64,000 nt of DNA, from positions 1-64,000 of the forward strand of contig JAPYMA010000835.1 in the NCBI GenBank assembly GCA_035041965.1. Direction: 5' to 3'. The DNA is from Anisakis pegreffii. Taxonomy: Eukaryota > Nematoda > Chromadorea > Rhabditida > Anisakidae. A model generated the notes under the pieces. It made no database searches. It was not told the DNA's origin and saw only the letters and a list, made by a program, of their open reading frames with translations. The translations under genes and the position numbers were made by a program. Positions within the stretch are counted from its first letter, which is position 1. The number at the start of each line of letters is the position of its first letter. Of this stretch, positions 12,981 through 25,132 are shown one piece after another.

Positions 12981-13490
12981 AGATCAATACGTTTATTGTG
13001 GAGTGATCATTTTGATGTGATTCACTTGAGAATTTTCATGTCGAAATGATTTTTACTTTGATAATACGCAAATTGTTTGCTTGTTTGCTGATACACAAAA
13101 TTATTGTGCTGAGCGCATCATTCCACGACATAGATCTCACTCTTCGTTATCAGTAAAGCAATTCATCGTATCAAAGGAATGATATCAAATTTTGTCAACG
13201 AAAAGATGTTTTGATGATATATTTACGATGAGAATGAAGTTTGTTTTCCCGACACCCTGGTGAAAGGCTGAAAGATGCTGCAAATTATGGTGGAACAGTG
13301 TGCATACAATTCAACTTTACATTTCATTGATTCAATCTAAACTTTGTGTTTCAAAATAATCTTAGATCATAGTACATACTACCGCATAATTCAACGCAAA
13401 ATGTTTTTTGCTGCTAACCAACCAGTAAAAAATTAATCACGATGATATTACATTGGGCACGAATTTGCAATGTATTCGTACCTTACAATC
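12981..13490. repeat. Near-identical ~510-bp block, copy 1
   Basis: Matches 19135-19645 almost base for base; I count about a dozen differences. It starts near gatcaatacgttta and ends at ttcgtaccttacaatc, after which the two loci diverge completely. It has no long open frame. It is far better conserved than the neighbouring duplicated protease segment. Confidence 0.92.
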
Positions 13491-13832
13491 GAGCGCTCTC
13501 AAATGGATTCAAAACAAACACGCCTGAATCAGGTCCTTCGCAGTTGAGAAAAAATAATTATCATAAATGGACTAATATTTTCAAATTTAGTCATTCCTTC
13601 TTCTAAGGCAAAAAATGATTGAGGGCTGAAAATGATGGACAAAATGAGGATAGACATTAGCTTTATAAACCGTTACATAGATACAGGCTACTTTAATTTA
13701 TTATCTGTTTATCATATACTTGCGAGTGTAACCAAGTCAAGCATCTCATTCTCAAGACATAAAGTCTAATTCTAAAGAATTTGAAATATAGCGCAAACAA
13801 AGTATTTGATATCTTCAATTCAAATCCTACAG

Positions 13833-13980
13833 GCAAAAGATTCCCACGAGCAAAGACTAATCGACAACAAAATATTACAAGAAAGTACATTCAATGAATT
13901 ACTGGATGGATGCGAACCGCAGGTATTTAAGGATGGAACGCTGAAGGTCGTGGATCCGGATTCATATTGGAACGTACATG
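13833..13980 (+). CDS. Candidate internal exon, unidentified gene
   Basis: A CCTACAG acceptor and GTTTGT donor (the latter also used by the ATPase and glycosyltransferase genes) bound a 148-bp open exon that starts AKDSHEQRLIDNKILQ and ends DPDSYWNVHG, in phase 0 and out phase 1. The composition is protein-like. I do not recognise the family, and found no neighbouring exon that joins in phase. Confidence 0.4.
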
Positions 13981-14464
13981 GTTTGTATCGTCGATGTCAT
14001 AATCGATGGAATAAGTCAATCGTCATTGTGATATTGTGAAAGTCATTTATGTTGTGAGACTATTGTAATTGCTGCTGATTACTGTGAACCGAATATTGTA
14101 TGAAGATATTGTAGGCCAAGTTGGGCAATTGCTGTTATTGTCAAGAATAATATTGAGAGCTGAGTATTAAAAATAATATTAAGCATCCACCGCATATCCA
14201 CCGCACCCATATTTTTACTCGAGCAATGACACCGACGCATTGCGGAAATGCACTCTTCATCGCAACGAAGTACAAAATACACTTCAATACTGTGGTTCTT
14301 CTGGGCAGTGAAGCATGTTTATTGCAGCGAAAAAACAAACGCATTTTATTGTTATTGATTTGCATCTGCGATTAAATCAAATATTAATAAATGTGTTCGT
14401 TTATATGAACGATTGTTATTTGGAACGTTGTCTTAAGCAAGCATTTTAACGTGAATTGTATTCT

Positions 14465-17400
14465 TCACCATCAGCAAAAGCCTAATCAGATAAATACTAC
14501 AGAATTTTGTAGAAGGATTGTCACTTTGATGGTGTGTTCCTGACATGATGATTCTCTCGATAGGTGATTTCGTTTATATTCTTCGCATCGTATTCAACCA
14601 TATTCAATGGAAAGTTTGCATCACAATCGCGTAGAAATGTTCTGTGAAGAGGATGCATTTTAAAGATGTTTTTTATCCACAGATGAAGTCGCCAACAAAG
14701 TCTTGCTCAGTCATTCATGTCTGTATTTATTTTCCTCAAATTGAGCAAATGCAGAATGCGTTGCTGACTGTGAGATAACGAATGAATATGTGGAAATGAT
14801 AGCATGGAAGCGATCTCTCGAGGATATTTTGTTGAAAATGAGGCGGCCGTCGCTTACAGTCCACAGTAATGACAGCAACACTCCCAAAAACTTACAAACA
14901 CCAACGAAAATTTGAATTACGATGAACTTCTTGATTTCAGAAGCATTCATTGGTGCCCAGTTTGTCTACGGCATTTCACAACCATGTCCATTCGTCCATT
15001 TTGATATTTCTTTTAGAATAATTTGCTAAAGCAATAGCAAAATCGGCGGTTCAGCGGTGTCAACTCTGCGAACGGGCAAATGTATCCGGTCACTTTTTTC
15101 GTTGAACATTTCGAGGTTTTTTGGTGTATGAAATGAAATATATTTGGTATAAATCAGTATGCAAATAGTTTCATGAGGGACGTTTTAGAAATGCGTTTGC
15201 GACACGATCATTAATGTTTGTTTTCTCGTAACGATAATGTTCGTTATTGCAGAGGATTATATCTATGTCATGAAATGGAATGCCCACGAACATGAGCGAT
15301 GACAACAGAATCTGACTGGGCTCAGTTGCTTATCTATTCGTTTCACGACGTACTGTCAATAAATGCGAATAACAAGAGTGATGCAATATCGAGAGTGCAA
15401 TGAAATTCTGTATGATAAGGAAAATGCAAAGATAAGCAGTGATATGAAAAGCTAGAAAAGTTCAGTGATGTCATGTAAATTAATGGAAATATTTCTCTCA
15501 GTGCCCTAAGTAGATGAACATACAGGTTAATGTCAATAAAAATTGTAAGAGTGACAGTATAAAACGAATGCAACGTTGGGTTGAAAATCAGTAGAGTTTT
15601 TTGGAGATCGTTGAGATGAGGAATGTGCTAATAATATTACTGTTATTTGTATCACTAGCAATCGCTGTTGTCACACGCGTACCCCTCACTAGGATTCAAT
15701 CGAAACGTGAACGCTTAATGAGCCAAGGCAAATGGGGCGAATATCAGAGAGCCAAAAATGTTCGTCGTCTCGAAATTGCGAGGCGAATGCAGTCAAAGGA
15801 TGTGGTTGCAGAACGCGTTAGTGGACACTTAAATTTTTATTCAAACGTTGTTGTTGTTTTTTATACGTAAAGGGTAGCGAAGACGAAATTATTTGACTCT
15901 TATTTCTTAATGTTAATGCTACCAGTAATAGAAGTGGTAATGGCAACCTAAATTCATTTAATAATGGTAATCGTTTAAACAGCCATTGGAGTAAGATTGA
16001 TAAGAACAGTACCAACTGTCATTATTTGAAACAAATGTTTTATAACAGAATCAATGATAAAACTTGATAATTCAAATTAAAGAAAAGCGAATGATTGAAA
16101 ATTTATTCAGTTGAACGATTATGACGACCTTCAGTATGTGAGCAAATTTGCGATTGGTACACCCCCGCAGGAATTTAACTTGGTTATGGACACTGGATCA
16201 TCAGATTTATGGGTAGCGGGAGCTACTTGTTTAAGCAAGAGTTGTAGAACGAAGAACCTTTATAATAGTAAACAATCGAGTACGTTTGAAAGTACTGATG
16301 GTCGGTTCAGAACTGGGTATGGTGACGGATCAGGAGCGTCAGGATCGATTGCAAAAGATACTGTCCATGTTAGTTCACTATACGAAATTCTGCGATAATG
16401 TTGATTAGGTGCTGCTGATTTCAGTGATGAGGAAATGCTGCATGTCGTCACACTTGTGATTGTTGTCCTGTAGACAATTTATTCGGTGCTTGTCAAAGTT
16501 GTAACTGCTTACAGTTTCTTGGACCGAACGGTACTTTGGATAGTGTAAGAGAACAGGAATTTGGAGTGGCGGATTCACTGAATGGTTTCGATGATGACAC
16601 CGTCGATGGGATCCTTGGTCTTGGCTTCGCTGTACTGGCAACCACACATGCGACACCACCATTTCTGAAAGGAGTTCAACAACATGCTTTTGACAAGCCG
16701 ATCATGACCATTTGGATGAAAACTGATGTATGTTCTCACCATTGCCAATCTTCTCACCATCTCTTCTACTTTTCTTGCCACTAGTAAATTCAGGGACTCT
16801 ATTCACGGACAAAATAATCAACCTTCTCTAGTGAGTTATGAAATTTCAAGAGTCAAGCATTCCTAACGAAATAGACATCGTATTTTCACGAACAATTACG
16901 GTCCCCAATAAGTCTCCATTAAGTGGATCCTTCATTCTAAGAACGTCGGAAACTTAAATCATTTTAAGTTCTTAATGTTTGGTTTCCATGATGCACTGAG
17001 GTGATATTTCTGAATGCATCGGCGCAAACAGATTTCAATAAATTATTGCAAATCATAATAAATATGATGTAAATCGTCTACATTCATGTAATGCCATGGT
17101 CGAGAATGGTAACTGATGAGTCGAGAATGGTCTGTTAATTTGAAGGGGCCGAGAGATAACGTATTCGGTGGTTACATGGTGTTAGGTGGCTATGACGACG
17201 AGAAATGCGGTTCTATAATGGGATATAAGGACCTATCAATGGCGAGCTATTGGCAATTCCGAATGGAAAAAGTAGCTGTACACGATTTCAGCTACGAGTT
17301 GGGTTGGAATGTGATCGCTGATACGGGCACTTCCTTCATTGTAGGACCGTCGTACGTAATTCGCAAAATGGCAGCTGCTATTGGTGGAGCGGTTAGTAAC

Positions 17401-18345
17401 GAGCAAACAATTCATATCTGCATTTGCTCACAATTCTGTGGTTTGACGCAGTAATGTATTTGATGACAGCTGAATATTTTATCGTTTGATGCAGTAATTG
17501 AAGAAGCTTTGATGAGGTGCAACAATTGTGCTTGCAGAATGTTCATTATGACAGTTATAATGGTGTCTACACTGTCAGCTGTTATTATGCAAACAAATTA
17601 CCACAAATTCACTTCTCTGTTGGTGGTATGTCAATCGTGATCCACGCGCAAAATTACGTTGTTCGTTTCCAAACGGTAATTGATCTCACTACGAATTGCT
17701 TTTGAGTTTCGTTCTTATTCACCTACATTTGTAAGGAAATTTAGTGAACCATAAGGAAAGTTTTGGTTGCTGCCAAAAATATAAAAATAGACGGTCGTGG
17801 TGCTTGCTCGGTTATCTGTCAGTGGTTTTATGATTGATTAAGGTTGATAAGTAAATTAAGCAGTTGTATAAATGAGGATCGAAATCAGAAATCTGAAGCT
17901 TTTGATTATGTTCCAGACGTCCGGCGCTGATATTTGCGTACTTGCGCTTGATGAAATGGACACAGGTGGTTTTGATCCAACGTGGATACTTGGTGATCCA
18001 CTTTACCGCGAACAATGTGTCATTCATGATGCTGGCCAGCAAAGAGTCGGATTTGCACCTTTCAAATAACCATAATTGTTATAGCGTATATTGATAATCC
18101 ACAATATTTTTCGATGGACACATAAGGACTGTACAATGCAGTATTTTATATATACGCATTATGTGCAGTCATATTTTTGTTACTCTGTTTACCACATTCA
18201 AGATCTACTGATTCATCACATTTTACCGTTTAGGTCAGTTGGTATTTTATCGTCTTACAATTGAAATGGTATTCTGTTTCACATCTGAAACATATTTATT
18301 ATTCATCTAAGATATGTTCAGATAAACTTGTTATTTCATCATCTT
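14465..18345. repeat. Segmental duplication, right copy (intact gene)
   Basis: Homologous to 7380-12090. It contains the upstream region, all six exons and the 3' flank of the intact aspartic protease. Homology fades just after 18345, where the left copy also diverges at about 12090. Confidence 0.85.
15616..18069 (+). CDS. Pepsin-like aspartic protease (A1), predicted active
   Basis: Exons 15616-15816, 16111-16368, 16515-16727, 17146-17391, 17538-17675 and 17917-18069 join in phase 0 to a 402-residue preproenzyme, normal for the family. The first ATG gives a signal peptide (MRNVLIILLLFVSLAIAVV), then a basic propeptide (VPLTRIQSKRERLM). The mature enzyme has both catalytic triads, DTGSS at residue 94 and DTGTS at 283, the flap YGDGSG, VDGILGLGF, the paired Cys of ATCLSKSC, and the C-terminal WILGDPLYR...VGFAPFK. 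The role by family is acid proteolysis in the secretory/lysosomal or gut compartment. Exon 5 could instead start at 17517, adding seven residues; exon 4 uses a weak TTGAAG acceptor chosen by alignment with its paralogues. Confidence 0.95.
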
Positions 18346-18508
18346 GACACGTTGTTCAATGACATTTTCGATAAGTGGCCAACGAGATGGTCAACTTAGA
18401 AAATCCATCGGAACTATTGGCGCAGTTCATCCACTCAAACTGGACGCAACGTGGGAGTTACACAATCCCAACTAGTTACACAATCAGAACCTTGAGAGGA
18501 CGAAAATA

Positions 18509-18817
18509 TGTCCAGATTCCTCGAGGCATTCGGGCGCTTTCCACAGGCTATCGACAACCTATTTCAGCATCAAACATTTGTGGTTCAGCCTAGAGAATAT
18601 CTTGTTTTGCTGTTATATACGCACTACTGCTAGTGAACCAACACATAATCGCGAAATACTGTTTATGTGCAAGCAAATGTTCTCACAAAAACTCGCATGT
18701 GATGCTGCAAAAAATACGAAAAATCAAATTGATAAAAACATCAGATCTAGTGAAGACATGAAAACATTTGATTTGCTGCGTAGAAATTGTTTCCATTCGG
18801 GAAATCGTTGGATCTAA
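18509..18817 (+). CDS. Fragments of an unidentified gene (C-terminal end)
   Basis: Two coding-like pieces. The first follows an ATGTCCAG acceptor at 18509 and reads FLEAFGRFPQAIDNLFQHQT onward to a stop near 18595. The second, ending at the stop at 18817, contains CKQMFS and ends LLRRNCFHSGNRWI. The second piece is related to the end of the frame at 33709-33972, which also has CKQMFS, then VRRDTF and GNHYW before its stop at nearly the same distance. The two loci therefore hold paralogous 3' ends. Function unknown; whether the copy here is whole is unclear. Confidence 0.35.
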   Translation, partial: CPDSSRHSGAFHRLSTTYFSIKHLWFSLENILFCCYIRTTASEPTHNREILFMCKQMFSQKLACDAAKNTKNQIDKNIRSSEDMKTFDLLRRNCFHSGNRWI

Positions 18818-19134
18818 ACATGTGAGGGGAGGAGGAATTTGCTTGACGCAAAATATGAGGACGGACTTTCCGAGTGCCAAACATTGCATCGATTGTTCGC
18901 AAAAATAAACATTAAATGAACAGTGCAATGTTTGTTATGAAAACGATGATTAAGATAGGGTTGGGATCCTTCAGTCCTCCTCCGAGAAATCTGAGGCCGG
19001 AGCACCGTTTTATGAGATTCTCCTCTACCCTAGTCTTCCGTACCCATTTGCGGTGTTCCTGCGCCTGCGGGTTTCTCTTATAATTGTTGATCGTTGAAAT
19101 GGAAGCGAATATGATAACAAACTGCTTTTACATA

Positions 19135-19645
19135 TTGATTGATACGTTTAATTAGGAGTGATCATTTTGATGTGATTCATTTGAGAATTTTCATGTCGAA
19201 ATGATTTCTACTTTGATAATACGCAAATTGTTTGCTTGTTTGCTGACGCACAAAATTATTGTGCTGAGCGCATCACTCCACGACATAGATCTCACCCTTC
19301 GTTATCAGTAAAGCAATTCATCGTATCAAAGGAATGATATCAAATTTTGTCAACGAAAAGATGTTTTGATGATATATTTACGATGAGAATGAAGTTTGTT
19401 TTCCCGACACCCTGGTGAAAGGCTGAAAGATGCTGCAAATTATGGTGGAACAGTGTGCATAGAATTCAAATTCACATTTCATTGATTCAATCTAAACTTT
19501 GTGTTTCAAAATAATCTTAGATCATAGTACATACTACCGCATAATTCAACGCAAAATGTTTTTTGCTGCTAACCAACCAGTAAAAAATTAATCACGATGA
19601 TATTACATTGGGCACGAATTCGCAGTATATTCGTACCTTACAATC
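19135..19645. repeat. Near-identical ~510-bp block, copy 2
   Basis: Partner of 12981-13490 in the same orientation, displaced by about 6.15 kb. See that entry for the comparison. Confidence 0.92.
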
Positions 19646-20401
19646 TACATGCTCACTGAATACTTATTGTCAGTCATTGTATGCATACCAGTGCATCACA
19701 GTATATCGTATCAGTCTTTCAGATCTCTCTAGGAATTGCTTTCTATCTCATCATAAGATATATTGTTGATCGTGGCATGTTACTCACTGTCTTCAATACT
19801 TCTTACGATTGCAGGGTTGTTCAGAAACTGATCAATGTTCAAGACTCGATGTCGATTATTCCTTTGACGATGTCCTTGCCGAGGTAGGGAATATTTGAAT
19901 AACTGATGATGAATGAATAAATTTGAATACTTTGGAGTTGATCAATTTATTGCCTCACCGATTTTCACTCCGAAACTTCATTGCTAGCATTTCACTAACC
20001 ATTCAACAGGCTTTGCGGTGGGTGAGATGACACAGAGCTCGTCATCCGATAAGGGAGGAGCGATGCGCAGGGCCGGAAGTTCACCAAATTTTGAAATCGC
20101 GCTGACACCCCCGTATCGTTTGAATTATATTTGTTCATTTGTTTGCTATGACCTGCAATAGGTTAAATGCATCGTGCACATTCACCATCATCGCGCCTGA
20201 CCACAAAACATCCTTCTTGTGTTTATTTTCGAGGCGATGGACGCTGTAGAAATTAACTGAAGTTGTAATTCCTCAACACAACAATGCTCCCAAAAAAACG
20301 TTCGTTGATGATGTTCAAAATCGCTGCTGACATTCGAATTAAAAACAGTATTATCATGCTGGCGATTTGATGAACAATCTCATCTCACACTAATTCTCAA
20401 A
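19646..20401. other. Unassigned spacer
   Basis: No supported exon. It may contain the missing first exon of the MSP-domain gene that follows. Confidence 0.4.
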
Positions 20402-21095
20402 TTGCATCTTTTGCAATCGTTACTTTCAAATGAGCAGCAATTGATTGTATTTCTCTCTGCTAATGCCGTAATAAGTGCTCAATTCCACTTGTTTAGATGG
20501 ATCGTGTTTTCGTCAGAAGATAGCTATTCGCGACCACAGTACGCTATCGTCACTATCAAGAATGTCGAGTCATTTCCGGTCGTGTATAGAATTCGAACGA
20601 AGGTATTTATGGGCAAATTCAAAAACAGTTTGCATTTTCCGTTCTTTTCATTAACATCATGAGTAGTTCAAGCCGTGAAATTGTCACATTATCACTCCAT
20701 GGCATGCTTATGATTATGCAGCACTGTACCACCACCATTTCAAATACATTTCAAAATGCAGTCAAAGGTAACACACATCTGCATTATACCTGTCAAATCA
20801 GCACCAAACAAACTCAGTGAGTTGCACAACTTAGTCTGTCGACATCTCAACAATTTGTCATAGAAAATAATGAAAGTGAAAGACCGATGCCTATATGATT
20901 CAGGATCGTTCATTTCCAAGATTTTCTCGTTGTCATGGCTATTTGAGTAAGGGAGCAAGCGAGGAGATAACCATCATGATACCATCCTCTGAGCACTGGC
21001 CTCGAGATCCAATTGAATTCGCTGGTAAACACCACAAAATCCTCGTCGAAAATCTCACGGTTCCTCAGCACACTGCAGCACCTACTAATACCAGA
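20402..21095 (+). CDS. MSP-domain protein (partial model)
   Basis: Two exons join in phase 0: one ending at 20602 (donor GTATTT; its start lies at or after 20402 and is unresolved) and 20904-21095 (TTCAG acceptor, GTGAGT donor). Exon one has IVFSSEDSYSRPQYAIVTIK and then PVVYRIRTK; exon two has a GYLSKGASEEITIMIP strand and a later HKILVENL. This is the beta-strand order of the immunoglobulin-like major sperm protein fold: IVF, a strand with conserved N, VxYRIRT, a turn of the GxLxxGxS type, and a terminal KxLVE. No ATG or stop could be fixed and later exons were not found. Family members range from sperm motility proteins to VAP-type adaptors; I cannot say which this is. Confidence 0.55.
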
Positions 21096-21204
21096 GTGAG
21101 TATTGACTTTCAACAATGTTTGGTGCATTGGATGGTCACTCTAGCGCGAAAAGCTGGAAGTGCGATAGAAGATAGAACGTAGGTACATTTAAATGACTGA
21201 TGCG

Positions 21205-21285
21205 GTGGGTTGGTGATTTGCCGGTGTGGATACAGTGCTTGAGGAAATCCGAAGAGTTTGGCGGGCGTGTGTTCGATTCAAAACC
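21205..21285 (+). repeat. tRNA-like relic with B-box
   Basis: Sequence starting ggttggtgattt and carrying tgttcgattc some 60 bases later has the spacing of tRNA A and B boxes but no convincing cloverleaf. A similar arrangement occurs at 53425-53505. Possibly tRNA-derived SINE remnants. Confidence 0.25.
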
Positions 21286-22294
21286 TTACTTAGTTGATTT
21301 TTGGTACCATTGTGAAAATACTTTGAAAAACTTGGTGGAAAATGAAGAAGAATCAGTTGCGAAACGTATGATTTGAACTCAATTTCGGTTGCTGCTCTGA
21401 TTTGTGATCATTTAGCTATCAAACCATCGCAAAACAAACATTATCACTCATCGTCAAGAAATTCCATTTCGAAATTCGACCATCCATACATGAAGCACGT
21501 TCACTCATCCATCTCATTTCACAACAACGTCAACTTTCAGAGTGCCTCAGCGTTATCTCGAAGAATCTTCAAATCAACGCCACCTTTAACGAGAATGTAT
21601 TGTAAATTGAACTTTATTCTACCCAGACTAATGAACATACCTGAGGCTGATTCAGCAGCGATTGCTTGAATGCTCCAAAGTTCAGTGCTGTTCGAAATGA
21701 CGGCAGTGAATCTTTCCTATTCATAGTTACTCGTCTACCGATCTGCCTTGACTGAAATTCTTGTAATTGCCGTTTGCTGGCCAGATAATGGAGTTATGAT
21801 TTTGATAAGCACGCAATCAATATCAATAATCTATTGCGTCCAGTAAAATGTCGAGAAATTATTCAGTTAAGTACTCTCCATTCACAACGTATTGCTCAAA
21901 AGTTGGTGAATTACTGTTAGTGATTAATTGAGGTGTATGCAAGTTTTTGAATAGTTGTTGATGTTTCGAAAACATGATCGGTGGATAAATTTCTTCAGTT
22001 TGCGTTTCGAAATAACATTTGTGGTGAATATTTATTCAAGTTCAGAAGCAATGAGAATAGAGAAAAATATACTGTTTAATTTCAAATAACAGTGACATTC
22101 AAACGATATCGATCAAAATTTTAGTTAAATGTTCTGCAATCCCATAATGTTCTTGTTCTGAGTTGGATTGCGACGCTGATTTCAATGAATGAATATTCAC
22201 ATTGTTATCATCGCTATAATTGAACGGTTTTATGCAACAAAAATAAATTTGAATATTGTCGATGATAAGGTAGAATGTTTGTTTGCTTTTTACT

Positions 22295-22336
22295 TTCAAG
22301 GTATTTATTTGCTTTCGAGCAAATAAATACCTTGAA
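22295..22336. repeat. Perfect 19-bp hairpin
   Basis: Arms 22295-22313 (ttcaaggtatttatttgct) and 22318-22336 are exact reverse complements with a ttcg loop. It lies about 165 bp upstream of the start codon of the gene at 22502. The 18-mer attgcatgttcatcggta just after it recurs at about 22726 in intron 1. Confidence 0.92.
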
Positions 22337-22501
22337 CATTGCATGTTCATCGGTAGGTGAATGGAGAAGGGGAATGCTTCGGTTGTGAAGCATAATACAT
22401 TTTGAGGGAGTTATGATCAAATAAGCAACGGGAAGCAAGTACAAAGTTATTGGTGTATAAAATGCTGAAAAGGTAAACTACTGATCATTCGACGATTACA
22501 A

Positions 22502-25132
22502 ATGACACCGAACCGTGAAATATTCATTGCATTGCTATTAACTTGTGCACGCGTTTTTATCATCAACGCACAGATTTTCCGTACTCCATTCACATACCTC
22601 CATGCAGCAGCAGCAACAGAAATTCTGTCGGAATATTCGCACCACGATGTGATGAGTGCAAAGAATGGTCAACTAACTCAACAACAAGTGGTAATTCATG
22701 ATTGATTATATCCTAGCTTATTATTGCATGTTCATCGGTATTGTTTGCTTCCGTGTTCCACGTTAACAATTGTTCTAGAAACACTCATGTTTCAATATAA
22801 TGATTGCGATTGATTCACTTCCGCCGTCAGCAAACAAGAGACACATTGACGTTGTTCTGAATGAAAATTGTACAAGAAAGCATCGGATTAATTTGCGACA
22901 ATATAACGAGTGGATAAAATTATTATTAAAAAGATACGTCGTCGCATTTCATAGAGCAGAAGCTTTCTTTGAATGTAATTCTTCGTGGCAGTGTTGAAGC
23001 AGATCTCGTCTCCGGCAATAAAATCCCTACGCAAATACATACAGGCTACTCTTGACTGAAATGAAGCCTTCTCATGGTCTAGTGGAAGAGACAGTTCTTA
23101 TGCACAGAGAGAGATAAGGTTGACGCATTTACATATGGCACATTAAATGCTCTTTAAATGATGCATTACGCCACCGGTCATAATGAACAACATTATGGTG
23201 TCACCTCTTCTGATAATTGATTTTGCTTCTCAACGATTTGCAAAATAAAAGAGATGATGTTTTCAGTTGAACAATTATGGAAATACTGTAATAGTTGCTA
23301 ATATAACGATCGGTACCGATCCATCTCAAACGTTCTTGCTTGTGGTCGACACAGGTGCGGCTGATACGACTGTAGCTGACATCACGTGCCAGTCGAAAGC
23401 ATGTCATCGTAAACGTCGCTTCAATTCGACCCTATCGAAGACCTATAGTACCGATCACCTAGCATGGAAAACAAAGTATCAGAATGGTGGTTCCTTAAAA
23501 GGTTTCGTTGGACAAGATGTTTTTACGGTTGGTTTGGATAACAACTTTTTCATTCGTTGTAAACGGCGCCTCTAGCTATTTATTCAGCTTATGAAGTGGT
23601 CAAAATGTGAGTGGAATAGTGAGGAATGATAACTATTACAGCTACGTGGTAGTGGACAGTCGCAGATACGAATTGAAAAGCAACTTTTCGCGCAGATCAC
23701 TGAATGGAACCATGATGAAAAAGCTCCAGCCGACGGCACACTTGGACTTGCTTATCGAGCCAAAGCACAATACCATAATCCGACGCCAATGGACAATATG
23801 GCCAGTCAACTTGCTGAATCCATCTTCACTATTTGGATACCTAGAAAGGTTTGTTTGAATGTCTTGAGTGGATTAAACGTCTCATGATTCTGTTTCGACG
23901 TGTTCATATAACCGTTCATTACTAATCAAATTCCTGTTACATGCATGTACACTGAACTATTTTGCAATCGTTAATTATTGGTGGTATTATCAGTCAAATA
24001 GTCAGTTACATCAGACCAACTAAACATTCTCCATCAACTAAACATGGGTACAAATGAATGTGTTGCATTGTGACTTTGAATCGATTAAGAACTTTAAATA
24101 ACATGAATCATTGTGACGCTCAACGACAGAATTCAAGGGTACCTCAGCCGAAGGATCGTCAGATGGATTGATAACGCATGGTGGTTTGGATTTGGATCAT
24201 TGCGGAAAGATGATAGATTATCGATATTTGAGTTCAGCACGACATTGGCAGTTTCGAATGGATTCGGTGAGCGTTGGGTCGTACACAAATCAGAAGGGAT
24301 GGGAAGTGGCTTCAGAAACGGGTTATGCGTTCATTGGAGTCCCGAAATATGTCATGAATCATATTGTCAAAGAACTCAATCTCGCGGTATTCTCAGTTAT
24401 TCAACTCACGCGTTTTGCATGCAATATCAGGCATTTTCTGCTGCACAGCTACATGAAGATATTGTTTGCACCAAGAAACTGTGCATTCACAAGACGAAAA
24501 CTACTTCAGTGAATAGAAAAAACTCACAATCAGTACTCACAAAATACCTCACGATCAGTGATTATGATGCAAAGATCACGCAAATTTACGTTTCGCTTCG
24601 ATCTTAACGCATGATGTCGCATTCTTAACTGTTTTTCAAATGTTTTCATGAAAAACTGAATATGCCAGAATGAACCACTAAACGTTTGACTGAATGGCAA
24701 TAAATTACCGAATGAGTGACTGTTTTCAGCCTGCGATGGTAAACAACGCATACTTTACGAATTGTAAGCAACTACCATCATTACCAACTCTGAAGTTTGG
24801 GATTGGCTCCAACATTTACGAAATGGATACGAACACACTATTTCATCAGGTAACTCCTACTCCCAAGTTTCAATCCTAATACCATGTATTATAGTTGCGC
24901 AAATTTACATTGCATTTTCAGTATTTTGCATCGTTTTGAAATCAGTTGTGTTTCGTTTGATTGACTGAATTTGCAGCGTAGCGGTATGTGTCTCAGTGTG
25001 TTGATGGCGATTGAGTCGTTTGGTTACGGTAATGAAGCAACATGGGCTCTCGGCGTTCCTTTTGCGTTCAACTTCTGTCAGACGTTCGATTTCGGCAAGC
25101 AAAGGATCGGTTTTGCTTATCCCAAGAAATGA
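22502..25132 (+). CDS. Aspartic protease homologue, probably inactive
   Basis: Exons 22502-22690, 23267-23527, 23642-23848, 24138-24386, 24730-24849 and 24977-25132 join in phase 0 to 393 residues with no stop. The layout equals that of its neighbours, and exon 2 and exon 5 match the 26127 gene in length (261, 120 bp). A signal peptide precedes IFRTPFTYLH. The first motif is DTGAADTTV (Asp at residue 91) instead of DTGSSDLWV. The second is ETGYA (Glu at 279, codon 24315-24317) instead of DTGTS, so a catalytic Asp is gone. The flap reads YQNGGS and the FDG loop ADGTLGLAY. The end is WALGVPFAF...RIGFAYPKK. By analogy with known inactive family members it may bind rather than cut; that is inference. 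Start and exon 4 acceptor are the least certain points. Confidence 0.88.

Noticed and set aside
13049..13480. Reading the near-identical 510-bp block as a coding duplication
   Set aside because: No open frame spans it in either copy and its differences show no codon pattern.
18509..18595. Resemblance of FLEAFGRFPQAIDNLFQHQT to the N-terminal helix region of sestrins
   Set aside because: The match is a few positions over one short exon; the neighbouring exons do not continue a sestrin-like order, so no name was given.
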